Shown one piece after another: positions 1-8,675 of a stretch of 61,046 nt of DNA. The position numbers and the translations under genes are program-made. This DNA comes from WAPX01 sp964622075 (GTDB lineage Archaea > Halobacteriota > Archaeoglobi > Archaeoglobales > Archaeoglobaceae), in NCBI GenBank assembly GCA_964622075.1, contig CAZUMR010000003.1, forward strand, positions 1-61,046, written 5' to 3'. The notes below the pieces were generated by a model. The model was not told where the DNA came from and ran no database searches. It saw only the letters and a program-made list of their open reading frames with translations. How positions within the stretch are numbered: the first letter of the stretch is position 1; each line of letters begins with the position of its first letter.

Positions 1-1808
1 GCCACAACCCTTCCATCAACTTTTCCCCTGAATTCCTTCATCACAAGACCCATAAGGGGTTTAAACGCATTCTCACCCCTCTCTTCAAGCAAATCTCTCT
101 TCTCCACCAAAAGCTCATCTACGTACTTTTCAAGTTCCTCCCTGTTGCTGCCTCCAAGTTTTCTGAGCAGCTCTTCCTCACTGACATCAGGATTCTCAGC
201 CATAATCCTCAGAACTTCTTCCGCCCCCTCTTTCGCAATCTTTCCATCAGCTATTAAATCCAGAGTTCTCCTGAAGTGCTCTCTATTCAGTCTGGAAATG
301 TCCACTCCATCTTTCCTCAATTCCGACGGGATTATGTGCAGAATTCTTGCAATAACGCTCGCCTGCAACCTGTCAAGGTACTCCTCAAACAGGTCGTGGT
401 ATGGGGAATCGGCAATAACCCACGCAAGGTCTTTAGACAATCCCGCTTCCTCATACCTCCTGGCTCTATCCTCAATTAGTTCGGGTAGTTCAACATCAAG
501 CATATCCTCTGTGATTCTTACTGGAGGCACATCAGTTTCAGGGTACATCCTCGCCGCTCCCGGCAAAGGTCTGAGGTAAGAGGTCGTCCCATCTTCATTA
601 GCCTTCCTCGTTTCCTCAGGAACTCCAACCAGACAGTATTTTGCTCTCTCCACGATTCTCCTCAGTGCTCTCTCAACTCTCTCGCTCTCTCCAGCAGCTA
701 TAACGACTGCATCCTCATCTCCAGCTCCAACAGCCTCTTTCAGCTTTTCAACTTCCTCTTCACTCACACCGTAAGCTGGAAGTTCGTCAGTGTGAAATAT
801 TCCTCCAAGCCCAAAAGTCTTGGCTATATCAGCAAACTCCGTTCCAAGCCTTCTTCCCGGCTGTATTTCTCTGCCAACTATCCCGGCAAACTTCCTGAGT
901 TTTACAGCCTTTACAGTCTCAGCCTTCCTGAGAACTCTCGACTTAGTTTTCCTGAAAACTTCTGCAACATCGTATATTCTCCCATCGACTTTTGCTCCTC
1001 TCCTCACAAGCTCATCCTTTATCTCAAGCAGAGACAGCTGTCTCACAACCTCATACTCAACTATTTTGTCAAGAATGTCAAGGTTCTGTACACCCTTTAT
1101 CTCAACCCTTGCACCGTCTCTTATCGAAATGTTAACATCCTGCCTTATCGTTCCCAGACCCCTCTTAACCTTCCCTGTGGAGCGAAGAATCATTCCAAGC
1201 TTCTTCGCTACTGCCTTGGCCATTTCGGGTGTTTTTATGTCCGGTTTGGTTCCTATTTCCACAAGAGGTATGCCAAGCCTGTCAAGAGAGTAAACTACTT
1301 CGCTGCCTCTATCCTCCACCTTCCTGCATGCTTCCTCCTCAAGACACAGTGTGGCTATTCCCACTCTCTCTCCATCAACCTCCACCCATCCATCGAAAGC
1401 TATCAAAGCCGTCCTCTGAAAGCCAGTGGTATTGCTTCCATCTATGACAATCTTCCTCATAACGTGCACTTCATCAACTACCTCCATGTTCAGCATTCTG
1501 GCTATGAGGACAGACAGCCTCAGAGCTTCTTCATTAACCTCTCTTGGCGGTTCTTCATCACTCTCAACAAGGCACGTGGTGTCGTAAGATAGATAGATGA
1601 AGCGCTTGCTCCTCTCCACTTCCTCCTTTGCTGCTCTATCCACCTCGCCCATTTCACTCTTCTTTGACCTAAGGTACCTGAAAAACTGAAAATCTGATTC
1701 CTCAGGATCGCGATGAACTGTAGGACACCTGCAGAAAAGTTTTTCCTTCGTGTCAAGTTGCTGGTGAATTTCTATACCAACCATGAGTCCTACTGAGTCG
1801 TAATCCAT
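1..1808 (-). CDS. gatE: Glu-tRNA(Gln) amidotransferase subunit E (3' end beyond window)
   Basis: With GatD, GatE converts Glu-tRNA(Gln) to Gln-tRNA(Gln) in archaea that lack glutaminyl-tRNA synthetase. The frame is open from an ATG at 1808 to the window edge, about 602 codons, so only a short C-terminal piece is missing against a usual length of 620-630. The N-terminus (MDYDSVGLMVGIEIHQQLDT) is the typical GatB/GatE start. The cradle domain is followed by an aspartyl-tRNA-synthetase-like insert and the C-terminal YqeY-like tail (REELEKYVDELLVEKRDLL). A TATA-like CTTTAAAAC lies at 1828-1836, about 20-28 bp before the ATG, with no Shine-Dalgarno site, so the transcript is probably leaderless. 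The partner gatD is not in the window. The long plus-strand frames at 792-1592 are antisense shadows of this gene. Confidence 0.95.
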   Translation of the reverse strand, partial: MDYDSVGLMVGIEIHQQLDTKEKLFCRCPTVHRDPEESDFQFFRYLRSKKSEMGEVDRAAKEEVERSKRFIYLSYDTTCLVESDEEPPREVNEEALRLSVLIARMLNMEVVDEVHVMRKIVIDGSNTTGFQRTALIAFDGWVEVDGERVGIATLCLEEEACRKVEDRGSEVVYSLDRLGIPLVEIGTKPDIKTPEMAKAVAKKLGMILRSTGKVKRGLGTIRQDVNISIRDGARVEIKGVQNLDILDKIVEYEVVRQLSLLEIKDELVRRGAKVDGRIYDVAEVFRKTKSRVLRKAETVKAVKLRKFAGIVGREIQPGRRLGTEFADIAKTFGLGGIFHTDELPAYGVSEEEVEKLKEAVGAGDEDAVVIAAGESERVERALRRIVERAKYCLVGVPEETRKANEDGTTSYLRPLPGAARMYPETDVPPVRITEDMLDVELPELIEDRARRYEEAGLSKDLAWVIADSPYHDLFEEYLDRLQASVIARILHIIPSELRKDGVDISRLNREHFRRTLDLIADGKIAKEGAEEVLRIMAENPDVSEEELLRKLGGSNREELEKYVDELLVEKRDLLEERGENAFKPLMGLVMKEFRGKVDGRVV

Positions 1809-1827
1809 GTTTTCTGGCGTATAGGGG

Positions 1828-1838
1828 GTTTTAAAGGT
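1828..1838 (-). promoter_or_regulatory. TATA box of gatE
   Basis: Read on the minus strand the sequence is CTTTAAAAC, 20-28 bp before the gatE ATG. This is the usual place for an archaeal TATA box of a leaderless mRNA. Inferred from position and composition only. Confidence 0.5.
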
Positions 1839-1950
1839 TTAACTGTTCTGTTCAGCTGAGGTTGCGTGCATTACACATACTTGCATTACACGTACCTCCA
1901 GCATTAAGCAGAGCTGGATAGATTCAAAATTAAAAAATCAGAGTCCAGAA

Positions 1951-2622
1951 TCAGTAAAACCCTTTCCTGAGGATTTCCAGTGGAAGTTTTTTCCTGTGAA
2001 ATGCGGTTGATACGATAACACCTTCAACGCCGATAGATTTGAGATTGTCCATATCCTCCAGACCGTTCACACCCCCACCAACATAAACCGGATTGTCCGA
2101 GATGGAGATAACTTCCTCAACAAGCCCGAAGTTTACTTTTCCTGTCCCCACTCTTCTCACATCAAGAACTATAACGCCCTCAAGGCTGAAGGAATTCAAA
2201 CGACTTACGAGATCAAAAACTTCCTTTGAATCAGGAGTATCAAAGAAGTCAAGACTTACAAAAACACCATCAAAAACCTCATTCAAATCGTAAGTTTCCG
2301 TGCCAAGAACTGGTCTGAAGTTACTTCTACCAATCAGTTTCAGATCGTCAAAAACGTCCTCCTTACCTCTGTAACCCCTGTCCAGCAGAGCCTCGCAGCT
2401 AACTTTTTCAAGACATTTAAGGTTTTCAGTTCTGTTACCCCGAATTGCGTCGAGATCGGCTATGTAAACCCTCTCAGGTGAGAGTTCAGACAGCACGGAT
2501 TCGGGAGAAGATGTGGATACAATTTCACTATGTCTGCTTATTTCCTCGTACTTCTCCCTTTCACCCCTGTACCCCCACACTACTTTTCCCTGCTTTATAT
2601 CCATGGCAAGATAAACTTTCAT
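1951..2622 (-). CDS. HisA/HisF-related TIM-barrel protein (COG1411-like)
   Basis: The 223-residue protein looks like a paralogue of the histidine enzyme HisA (ProFAR isomerase). It has the N-terminal VYLAMDIKQGKVV strand, a YIADLDAI strand carrying an acidic residue, and a C-terminal phosphate-binding PVYVGGGVNGLED loop. The family is common in methanogens and Archaeoglobales outside his operons and its substrate is not established as far as I know. I chose the ATG at 2622 (MKVYLA) over the one at 2631 because a TATA-like CTTTAAAAC at 2643-2651 is then about 25 bp upstream, as for other leaderless genes here. It is divergent from mfnB with about 80 bp between starts, which hints at a link with methanofuran biosynthesis, but that is inference. 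A true HisA is less likely because there are no his neighbours and conservation is weak. Confidence 0.75.
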   Translation of the reverse strand: MKVYLAMDIKQGKVVWGYRGEREKYEEISRHSEIVSTSSPESVLSELSPERVYIADLDAIRGNRTENLKCLEKVSCEALLDRGYRGKEDVFDDLKLIGRSNFRPVLGTETYDLNEVFDGVFVSLDFFDTPDSKEVFDLVSRLNSFSLEGVIVLDVRRVGTGKVNFGLVEEVISISDNPVYVGGGVNGLEDMDNLKSIGVEGVIVSTAFHRKKLPLEILRKGFY

Positions 2623-2703
2623 GTAAGCCATATGACGTCAGGTTTTAAAGCTAACGTGCTAAAGGAAAGCAAAAGTTATTAGCAACATCACGAACTATGC
2701 TCG

Positions 2704-3387
2704 ATGCTCGTCCTTGTTAGTCCCGCAAATGTAGATGAGGCGAAAGAGGCTGAGGCTGGCGGAGCTGATATAATAGACGTTAAAAATCCAGCAGAGGGGT
2801 CTCTTGGAGCAAATTTTCCGTGGATTGTGAGGGAAATATCCTCAATCGTCAGCAGGCCCGTAAGTGCGGCAATAGGTGATTTTAACTTTAAACCCGGAAC
2901 TGCAGCTCTTGCAGCATATTCAGCCTCTCTATGGGCAGATTACGTGAAAATAGGGCTCCTCGTTAGCAGAAAGGAAGTTCCGGAGCTTGCAAGAGCTTTC
3001 GTCAGAGCCGTGAAGGAGAACGGTAAGAAGACCGTTCTTGCTGCTTATGCTGACTATTACAGGGTTAATTCAGTCAGCCCCATGGAACTGCCTGAAATCG
3101 CAGCTGGATACGATGTGGATGTTGTAATGGTGGACACAGCTGTGAAAGATGGAAAGGGTCTTTTCGACCACATGGACTTCCAGAGCGTCGTCGAGTTTGT
3201 GGATAAAGTCCACGAATACGGGATGATGTGCGCTCTTGCAGGCAGCATAAAGAAAGAGGATTTGCATATGGTTAAAGATGCGGGAGCAGATATAGTTGGT
3301 GTCAGAGGAGCTGTCTGTGAGAATGGAAGAGGGGGCAGGCTGAGGAGAGAGCTCGTGGAAGAATTTGTCAGGGCTGCCAGATCGTAA
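2704..3387 (+). CDS. mfnB: (5-formylfuran-3-yl)methyl phosphate synthase
   Basis: MfnB condenses two glyceraldehyde-3-phosphate molecules to 4-(hydroxymethyl)-2-furancarboxaldehyde phosphate, the first step of the furan moiety of methanofuran, the C1 carrier used in the reductive acetyl-CoA pathway. The 227-residue TIM barrel starts MLVLVSPANVDEAKEAEAGG and carries DIIDVKNPAEGSLGANFPW, where K27 matches the Schiff-base lysine known for the family. MVDTAVKDGKGLFDHM is the second signature segment, and ADIVGVRGAVCENGRGG is the C-terminal phosphate-binding loop. Length matches the family (about 230-235). An AT-rich stretch about 25 bp before the ATG (AAAAGTTATTAG) may be the TATA box, and there is no clear Shine-Dalgarno site. 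Monocistronic. Confidence 0.92.
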   Translation: MLVLVSPANVDEAKEAEAGGADIIDVKNPAEGSLGANFPWIVREISSIVSRPVSAAIGDFNFKPGTAALAAYSASLWADYVKIGLLVSRKEVPELARAFVRAVKENGKKTVLAAYADYYRVNSVSPMELPEIAAGYDVDVVMVDTAVKDGKGLFDHMDFQSVVEFVDKVHEYGMMCALAGSIKKEDLHMVKDAGADIVGVRGAVCENGRGGRLRRELVEEFVRAARS

Positions 3388-3486
3388 AACTTCATTCGGC
3401 TCTGGATTTCTTTATTTAGTTTAAGATGTTCCATGAGTTAAATTTACGAAGTTAAATTTTATGAATACCACCCACAAGATTCAAGT

Positions 3487-4845
3487 CTAATCCCCTCTCA
3501 GCTTTTTTACAATCCAGTTTTTCTTTTTTATTGCCTCCTCCGCAGCTCTCCTTATTTTCTCCTTCATTTCCTCAAAGTTTTCAGGAGTTCTCTCTCCAAC
3601 CACCTTCTTTATCGGCGTATAAGCAGATTCCCTGAATCTGGGAGCCATTCTTTCTATTTTCCCATCAACTTTCAGGTAAGCTCCAGCTTTTTCTCTACCT
3701 CCGTTCTCAACCCTTCCAACCTCGTAAACCTTAACACCACCTTTTTCAATCAGCCTCACAACTTCTTCAGCCGTACTCTCATCGCATATGACCATCAGGG
3801 AGTCTATGGACACCCCAAGAAAGTCTATTCCAACATCCTCAAACATTTCCATAACTCTCCTGTTCACCACTTTCCTCAGTTCCTCATAGTCGAAAATCAG
3901 CCTCTTTCCCGAAACTCTGGCTATTTCCTCAGCATCTCCCCTCACGCCACCATTCGTAACGTCAGTCATTGCATGAATGTTAAGCCCATCTGGCTCAAGG
4001 CTTTTCTCAACCAGAGGTTTGCATGCCCTGACAAAGTCAACGTTCAGAGTTTCCTCAACCACTTCCGGATAGCCGTAATATATTGCAGCTGTCGTTACAG
4101 TTCCTCCTCCAGCCCCCTCAGTCATTAAAATCACATCTCCAGCCTTTGCATTTCTCCTTGCAGCTATTCTGCTTCCAGCTCCAACGCATCCAACTCCCCC
4201 GCTCAACCTTTCACCTATTACCATGTCTCCCCCAATCCTCAGAGTGCTTCCTGCCACCAGCGGTACGCCTGTTAGCTCGCATACAGCACATATCCCAGCT
4301 ATGTGATCGAAAACCTTCCCGACATCTCCATCGTCAGCCAGATGTATGTCAGAGAAAACAGCAAGGGGCAGGGCATTCATAACGAGCACGTCCCTCATAG
4401 CCGCTCTTGTGACGTGGAAGCCTGCAACGAATGGAAACTCACTTAAACGGGAGTGTATTCCATCCACAGAGACGTATATGTACCTGCATCCTCCGGGAAA
4501 CTTCACAACTCCAGCATCGTCAAGATCATCAGCAGACAGCTCTCCAGAAACCCCTGTAGATGAAATAACCCTGGCTATCATGGAGTGCACGAAAAAGTCT
4601 CCCTTACCCCTGCTTCCAAGCCCGGCCTCCCCGGCTTTAACCCCGGACTTCGGATAGGCAAGAACTGGTTCCTCCATGGCTTTCAGAGAGTTTTTCACCT
4701 CAAAAACCACAGCTCTTGCCCAATCGTACCAGTCCTCAGCTCTACCCCCCTTAACTTCTGCTATCCTGCTTGAGAGGAGGGATACAACTTCCTCATCATC
4801 CTTGCCTTTCAGAAGCATCCTCCTTGCAAACCCTTCAATGTCCAT
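3487..4845 (-). CDS. AIR-synthase/selenophosphate-synthetase-related protein (COG2144-like)
   Basis: This 452-residue protein has the PurM/HypE/SelD two-domain fold: a glycine-rich ATP-binding N-terminal part (VKAGEAGLGSRGKGDFFVH), a central RIGGDMVIGERLSGGVGCVG segment, and MTDVTNGGVRGDAEEIA typical of the PurM C-terminal domain. The long form is a known archaeal family of unknown substrate. It is distinct from PurM (about 340 residues) and from ThiL. The ATG at 4845 is preceded by a strong GAGGTGAT with 3-nt spacing. It lies about 30 bp after the small membrane gene at 4875-5303, so the two are probably co-transcribed. Substrate unknown. Confidence 0.75.
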   Translation of the reverse strand: MDIEGFARRMLLKGKDDEEVVSLLSSRIAEVKGGRAEDWYDWARAVVFEVKNSLKAMEEPVLAYPKSGVKAGEAGLGSRGKGDFFVHSMIARVISSTGVSGELSADDLDDAGVVKFPGGCRYIYVSVDGIHSRLSEFPFVAGFHVTRAAMRDVLVMNALPLAVFSDIHLADDGDVGKVFDHIAGICAVCELTGVPLVAGSTLRIGGDMVIGERLSGGVGCVGAGSRIAARRNAKAGDVILMTEGAGGGTVTTAAIYYGYPEVVEETLNVDFVRACKPLVEKSLEPDGLNIHAMTDVTNGGVRGDAEEIARVSGKRLIFDYEELRKVVNRRVMEMFEDVGIDFLGVSIDSLMVICDESTAEEVVRLIEKGGVKVYEVGRVENGGREKAGAYLKVDGKIERMAPRFRESAYTPIKKVVGERTPENFEEMKEKIRRAAEEAIKKKNWIVKKLRGD

Positions 4846-4874
4846 AGCATCACCTCTAAATCAGGAGAACATTT

Positions 4875-5303
4875 TCAGGAGAACATTACAAGCACTACCC
4901 CGCATACTATTAATACCGTTCCCGCAACGACCTTGATGAGGTCAACTCTCTCACCAAGAATTACGACAGAAAATATGACTGTAAAAAGCGGATATATCGA
5001 GGTTAGAGGAACTGTTTTTCCTGCTCCAAGAGAGTTCAGAGCGAGATAGTACGTAACCATGGCGACTCCACCAGCTATAGCTCCAGCTATCACAAGATAC
5101 AAGGCTCTTCTTGCATCTATCGCGGAGAAACTCTTCTCTCCAGTCAGGAACATGAGAGCTACAAGAGCCAGCAGTGCTCCCATGCATCTGACGACATTCG
5201 CCGGGACTGGCATAACTTTCGGATTTGAAATTGCGAGCTTGTCAAATATCGGAGCGATTCCCCAGAGCAGTGCAGAGATTAGAGCGAGAGCTACACCCCT
5301 CAT
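4875..5303 (-). CDS. EamA/DMT-family membrane protein, single-domain
   Basis: A 142-residue protein with about five hydrophobic segments and the EamA pattern: N-terminal ALISALLWGIAPIFDKLAI and a C-terminal VPLTSIYPLFTVIFSVVILGERVDLIKVVAGTVLIVCGVV. Classical DMT transporters contain two such domains. Single-domain forms of about 140 residues work as dimers. Substrate cannot be told. The junction with the next gene contains a direct duplication (CAGGAGAACATT twice at about 4863-4888) that lies over the end of this frame. Likely in one operon with the AIR-synthase-like gene. Confidence 0.75.
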   Translation of the reverse strand: MRGVALALISALLWGIAPIFDKLAISNPKVMPVPANVVRCMGALLALVALMFLTGEKSFSAIDARRALYLVIAGAIAGGVAMVTYYLALNSLGAGKTVPLTSIYPLFTVIFSVVILGERVDLIKVVAGTVLIVCGVVLVMFS

Positions 5304-5373
5304 AAGGTCAGGTAAGCGGTCGGGTTAATAATAACAGCGTTAGAGATTTATATTCAGCGAGAAAGGTGGCTTT

Positions 5374-5604
5374 ATGGTAATAGGCGTTACCATGGTCAAC
5401 GTTTCTCCGGGAAAGGAAAAGGACGTTTACATGGCGATAAAGGGCATGAAGAACGTCAGAGAAATTTACCATGTTTTTGGAGAGTTCGATTTCGTTGTTA
5501 TAATAGAGGCAAACAGTCTTTCAGAGCTCAATAACACCGTTGACGAGATAAGAAGTGCAGAAGGAGTTACAAGAACGCAAACTGTTGTTGGTGCGGAGAT
5601 TTAA
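5374..5604 (+). CDS. Stand-alone Lrp/AsnC ligand-binding (RAM) domain protein
   Basis: The 76-residue protein consists only of the RAM effector-binding domain of Lrp/AsnC regulators (VIGVTMVNVSPGKEKDVYMAI... VREIYHVFGEFDFVVIIEANS... VTRTQTVVGAEI). There is no helix-turn-helix. Such stand-alone domains bind amino acids or combine with full-length Lrp proteins. AGGTGG lies 4 nt before the ATG. The start codon of top6B follows 26 nt after the stop, so the two may be on one transcript, although a functional link is not obvious. Confidence 0.85.
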   Translation: MVIGVTMVNVSPGKEKDVYMAIKGMKNVREIYHVFGEFDFVVIIEANSLSELNNTVDEIRSAEGVTRTQTVVGAEI

Positions 5605-5629
5605 CCAGATTCAGTTCAGCTGGACTGGA

Positions 5630-7477
5630 ATGGAAACAATGAAGGGCTCCAGCAATAACACCAGTAACACAAGCATCAGCATAAGTGCTGAAGAGCTTGC
5701 GAAAAGGCAGAAGGAGATAAGCATAGCAGAATTCTTCGAGAAAAACAAACACATCCTCGGATACTCAAATCCATCCAAAGCCCTGATAACGTGCGTCAGA
5801 GAAGCTGTTGACAACAGCCTTGATGCCTGTGAGGAGGCAGGAATACTGCCGGATATTTTCGTCAGAATTGACAGGGTCGATCCGTTTTACAGGGTTGTGG
5901 TGGAAGATAATGGACCGGGAATTGTGGAAGAGCAGATACCAAAAGTTTTCGGAAAACTCCTGTATGGGTCGAGATTTCATGCAATAAGGCAGAGCAGAGG
6001 CCAGCAGGGTATAGGAATATCGGCAGCCGTCCTTTACTCCCAGCTCACAAGTGGAAAACCCGCAGTTATAGTTTCGAGAACCTCCCCAGAAGAGAAAGCC
6101 GTGAGAATTGAGCTTTTTATAAACACGAAGAGAAACGAGCCGGAAATAGTGAGCAAGGAGTACATTGACTGGCATCTGACGAGAGGGACGAGAATAGAGC
6201 TTGAACTTTCAGCAAACTACGTAAGGGAGAGAAAACAGAGCGTTTACGAGTATCTGAGAGAGACATCAGTCGTGAATCCTCATGCAAAAATAACATTCGT
6301 TGAGCCAGATGGCAGTGTTCACGAGTTCAGGAGAGTTAGCTACGAGCTCCCACCACCCCCAAGGGAAATAAAGCCCCATCCTCACGGCATAGAGCTCGGA
6401 CAGTTAATGGCCATGCTGAAGAGTACAAAAGCCAAGGATCTCAAAACTTTCCTCACCAGAGAGTTCGTCAGGGTAGGAGAGAAGACTGCCACTTCAGTAC
6501 TGGAAAAAGCTGGATTAAATGCCAGCATATCCCCTCACCTCCTGTCAAGAGAAGAAGCAATGGCTCTGCTGAGAGCTTTTTCAGAGACAGACTTTCTGCC
6601 ACCGCCCACCGACTGCCTGTCTCCGATAGGTAAGGAAAACATAGAGAAAAGTCTGCAGGAGGAATTCAGACCTGAGTTCGTCTATGCAGTTACAAGAAAG
6701 CCAAAAGTTTACTCAGGACATCCGTTTCTTGTAGAGGCTGGAATAGCTTATGGAGGGGATTTGCCAGAAGATAAGGTAACACTGCTCAGATATGCAAACA
6801 AGATTCCTCTACTCTATCAGCAGGGCGGCTGTGCTCTGACGAAAGCTGTTGAGAGCGTCAGGTGGAAGAACTATGGCCTACAGCAGAGCAAAGATGAGCT
6901 GCCCTATGGCAGAGCAGTAATACTCGTTCACGTCGCCTCCACAAACATACCATACACCTCGGAGTCAAAAGAGGCGGTAGCGAGCGTTCCCGAAATTGTG
7001 GATGAGGTCAGGCTATCCCTGCAGGAGTGCGGGAGAAAGCTGAAGGAGTATCTGGACAGAAAGGAGAGAATAGTCAGAAAGAAGAAGAAGGAGAATGTTC
7101 TCAAGAAAATACTGCCTCTGCTTGCAAAAAAGCTGAGCGAAATACTTGGTGAGGAGGAAGTTGACTCCGAGCTTATAGTGGCAAGGGTTGTCGGTAACTT
7201 CTACGTCAGGAGGGTTAAAGCTGATGGAAAGCTCAGACTTGAGGTTTACAACTTCACGTCCTCAAAAAAGAGAGTCACAATCTATGAGAGTCTTGATGGG
7301 AATGTTGAGGAGTTTACCAAAGGCGACGTAAAGCTGAGGGGTAAGACGCTCGTGTGGAAGCTTGAGCTCGACTCAGGAGAGAAAGCTGAGATAGTATATT
7401 CCGGAAAAGTTCTGAACGAGAAACCGGTTGTGGATGGGGTTGAAGAGGAGCTGCTCAGCGGAGCAGTTAAACTCTGA
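5630..7477 (+). CDS. top6B: DNA topoisomerase VI subunit B
   Basis: ATPase subunit of the type IIB topoisomerase that relaxes supercoils and decatenates DNA. The GHKL ATPase motifs are clear: AVDNSLDACEEAG (N-box), VVEDNGPGI (G1), LLYGSRFHAIRQSRGQQGIGISAA (ATP lid and G2) and a transducer domain with the switch lysine in LPYGRAVILVHVAS nearby. From the ATG at 5630 the protein is about 615 residues; an ATG at 5639 is an alternative. The reading frame extends upstream to 5555 but overlaps the RAM-domain gene, so a later start is preferred. The first 25 residues are Ser/Asn-rich and probably disordered. The A subunit gene, often adjacent in other archaea, is not in this window. Confidence 0.95.
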   Translation: METMKGSSNNTSNTSISISAEELAKRQKEISIAEFFEKNKHILGYSNPSKALITCVREAVDNSLDACEEAGILPDIFVRIDRVDPFYRVVVEDNGPGIVEEQIPKVFGKLLYGSRFHAIRQSRGQQGIGISAAVLYSQLTSGKPAVIVSRTSPEEKAVRIELFINTKRNEPEIVSKEYIDWHLTRGTRIELELSANYVRERKQSVYEYLRETSVVNPHAKITFVEPDGSVHEFRRVSYELPPPPREIKPHPHGIELGQLMAMLKSTKAKDLKTFLTREFVRVGEKTATSVLEKAGLNASISPHLLSREEAMALLRAFSETDFLPPPTDCLSPIGKENIEKSLQEEFRPEFVYAVTRKPKVYSGHPFLVEAGIAYGGDLPEDKVTLLRYANKIPLLYQQGGCALTKAVESVRWKNYGLQQSKDELPYGRAVILVHVASTNIPYTSESKEAVASVPEIVDEVRLSLQECGRKLKEYLDRKERIVRKKKKENVLKKILPLLAKKLSEILGEEEVDSELIVARVVGNFYVRRVKADGKLRLEVYNFTSSKKRVTIYESLDGNVEEFTKGDVKLRGKTLVWKLELDSGEKAEIVYSGKVLNEKPVVDGVEEELLSGAVKL

Positions 7478-7514
7478 TTTTCCAGAATCAAAAACAAAAG
7501 CAATCAGGTAAATC

Positions 7515-8069
7515 TTACTTCCTGCAGATTTCTATGAAGTTTCTGTAAAAGTCCTCTCCCCTCTCAGTGTGGTAAACTTCCGGGTGCCACTGAACACCGT
7601 ATATCGGCCTCTTTTTATGTCTCATTGCCTCTATACTGCATATATCGGATTCTGCAAGCTTTTTAAACTCCTCAGGCAATTTTTTAACTTCATCCATGTG
7701 ACTTGCCCAGACCTTCAGCTCTTTTGGCAAACCTGAAAAGATTTCATCATCCTCCACTATCCTCACCTTAACTTCAGCATAACCACCCGCTTCTCCTCTG
7801 CCAACCTCTCCTCCAAAAACCTTGGCAATCAGCTGATGGCCGAGGCATATTCCAAGTATTGGCACGTCAAGCTCCCTGAGGTAGAGCTCACAGTTTCCCG
7901 TTCTGTCAAGGGATGGTCCTCCACCAAGCACAAGTCCATCAGCATCCTTCAGCTTTTCAACAGGAGTCGTGTTTTCCACAAGCTTGGTTTCAGCTCCAAG
8001 ATCCCTGAGAGTTCTCTGAATCAGGTGATTGTACTGTCCAAAGTTGTAGATCACATATATCTTTACCAT
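7515..8069 (-). CDS. guaAA: GMP synthase, glutamine amidotransferase subunit A
   Basis: Class I glutaminase that supplies ammonia to the separate ATP-pyrophosphatase subunit GuaAB for XMP to GMP conversion. It is 184 residues from the ATG at 8069 (MVKIYVIYNFGQYNHL), the usual archaeal length. The triad is visible: C75 in GICLGHQ, and the His and Glu in GVQWHPEV. A frame upstream to 8084 adds MLLLS and has no support. AACTTAAGTT at 8092-8101 is a possible TATA box 23-32 bp upstream, suggesting a leaderless message. The gene is convergent with top6B, with 37 bp between stops. Confidence 0.93.
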   Translation of the reverse strand: MVKIYVIYNFGQYNHLIQRTLRDLGAETKLVENTTPVEKLKDADGLVLGGGPSLDRTGNCELYLRELDVPILGICLGHQLIAKVFGGEVGRGEAGGYAEVKVRIVEDDEIFSGLPKELKVWASHMDEVKKLPEEFKKLAESDICSIEAMRHKKRPIYGVQWHPEVYHTERGEDFYRNFIEICRK

Positions 8070-8134
8070 GCTCAGGAGTAGCACCGTTTAGAACTTAAGT
8101 TTTCTTGCCACTGTTAACAGATACTGGGGAAATG

Positions 8135-8665
8135 TTAGCCCAAACACCTGAATTTTTCAGACGCCTCCACTATCATATCGGCTATAGTTTCGGCATCAAA
8201 GCAGGCTGAATTGAAAATGAGGTGGTATATACTCCAGTCGTCCACATTTATTCCATAGTATTTTGCATACCTTCTCCTCTCGTACTCCTCCCTTCTCCTT
8301 GTCTCCTCTCTAACCTGTTCAACACTCCTGCCTTCCCTTCTGGCAATCCTCTCCACCCTCACGTCTTCCGGAGCAAATATGTAAACCTTAAAAGCCTCCT
8401 CCACCATCCATGCTGATAGTCTGCCCTCAACAACAACGTTCTCTCTACTCTCGGCAAGCTCCTTCTGAGTTCTGTCTATGTATATGTCTATTTCCTCGTT
8501 TTCATCCGCTATCCTGCTGAACTCCTCAACAGTGTAACCCCTCTCCCTTGCCATTCTCCTGAAGATCTCCCCTGCAGAAATCAATTCGTAACCGAGTTTT
8601 TCAGCTACAAGCTTTGCAACTGTTGTGGTTCCACTTCCCGGAGGACCTGAAATAGCTATCCTCAT
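8135..8665 (-). CDS. cmk: Cytidylate kinase, archaeal type
   Basis: Phosphorylates CMP/dCMP with ATP. The 176-residue protein opens with the P-loop GPPGSGTTTVAKLVAEKLGY, followed by the archaeal LISAGEIFRRMARERG segment, the VVEGRLSAWM strand and the lid EGRSVEQVREETRRREEYERRRYAKYYGI. It is 10 bp downstream of the YidC-like gene and is preceded by GGTGG 4 nt before the ATG. This fits the common archaeal order secY - membrane insertase-like gene - cmk at the end of the ribosomal superoperon. Confidence 0.93.
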   Translation of the reverse strand: MRIAISGPPGSGTTTVAKLVAEKLGYELISAGEIFRRMARERGYTVEEFSRIADENEEIDIYIDRTQKELAESRENVVVEGRLSAWMVEEAFKVYIFAPEDVRVERIARREGRSVEQVREETRRREEYERRRYAKYYGINVDDWSIYHLIFNSACFDAETIADMIVEASEKFRCLG

Positions 8666-8675
8666 AATTCCACCG

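Noticed and set aside
792..1592. 266-codon plus-strand ORF opposite gatE
   Set aside because: Antisense shadow; the opposite strand gives a complete GatE sequence with conserved motifs, and this frame has no recognisable protein features.
5555..5629. top6B start at 5555
   Set aside because: It overlaps the end of the RAM-domain gene and adds an unconserved stretch; starts at 5630 or 5639 give a normal N-terminus.
7282..7503. Antisense ORFs inside top6B, cdh and ribosomal genes
   Set aside because: They are Ser/Leu-rich shadow frames typical of the complement of Glu/Lys-rich coding sequence.
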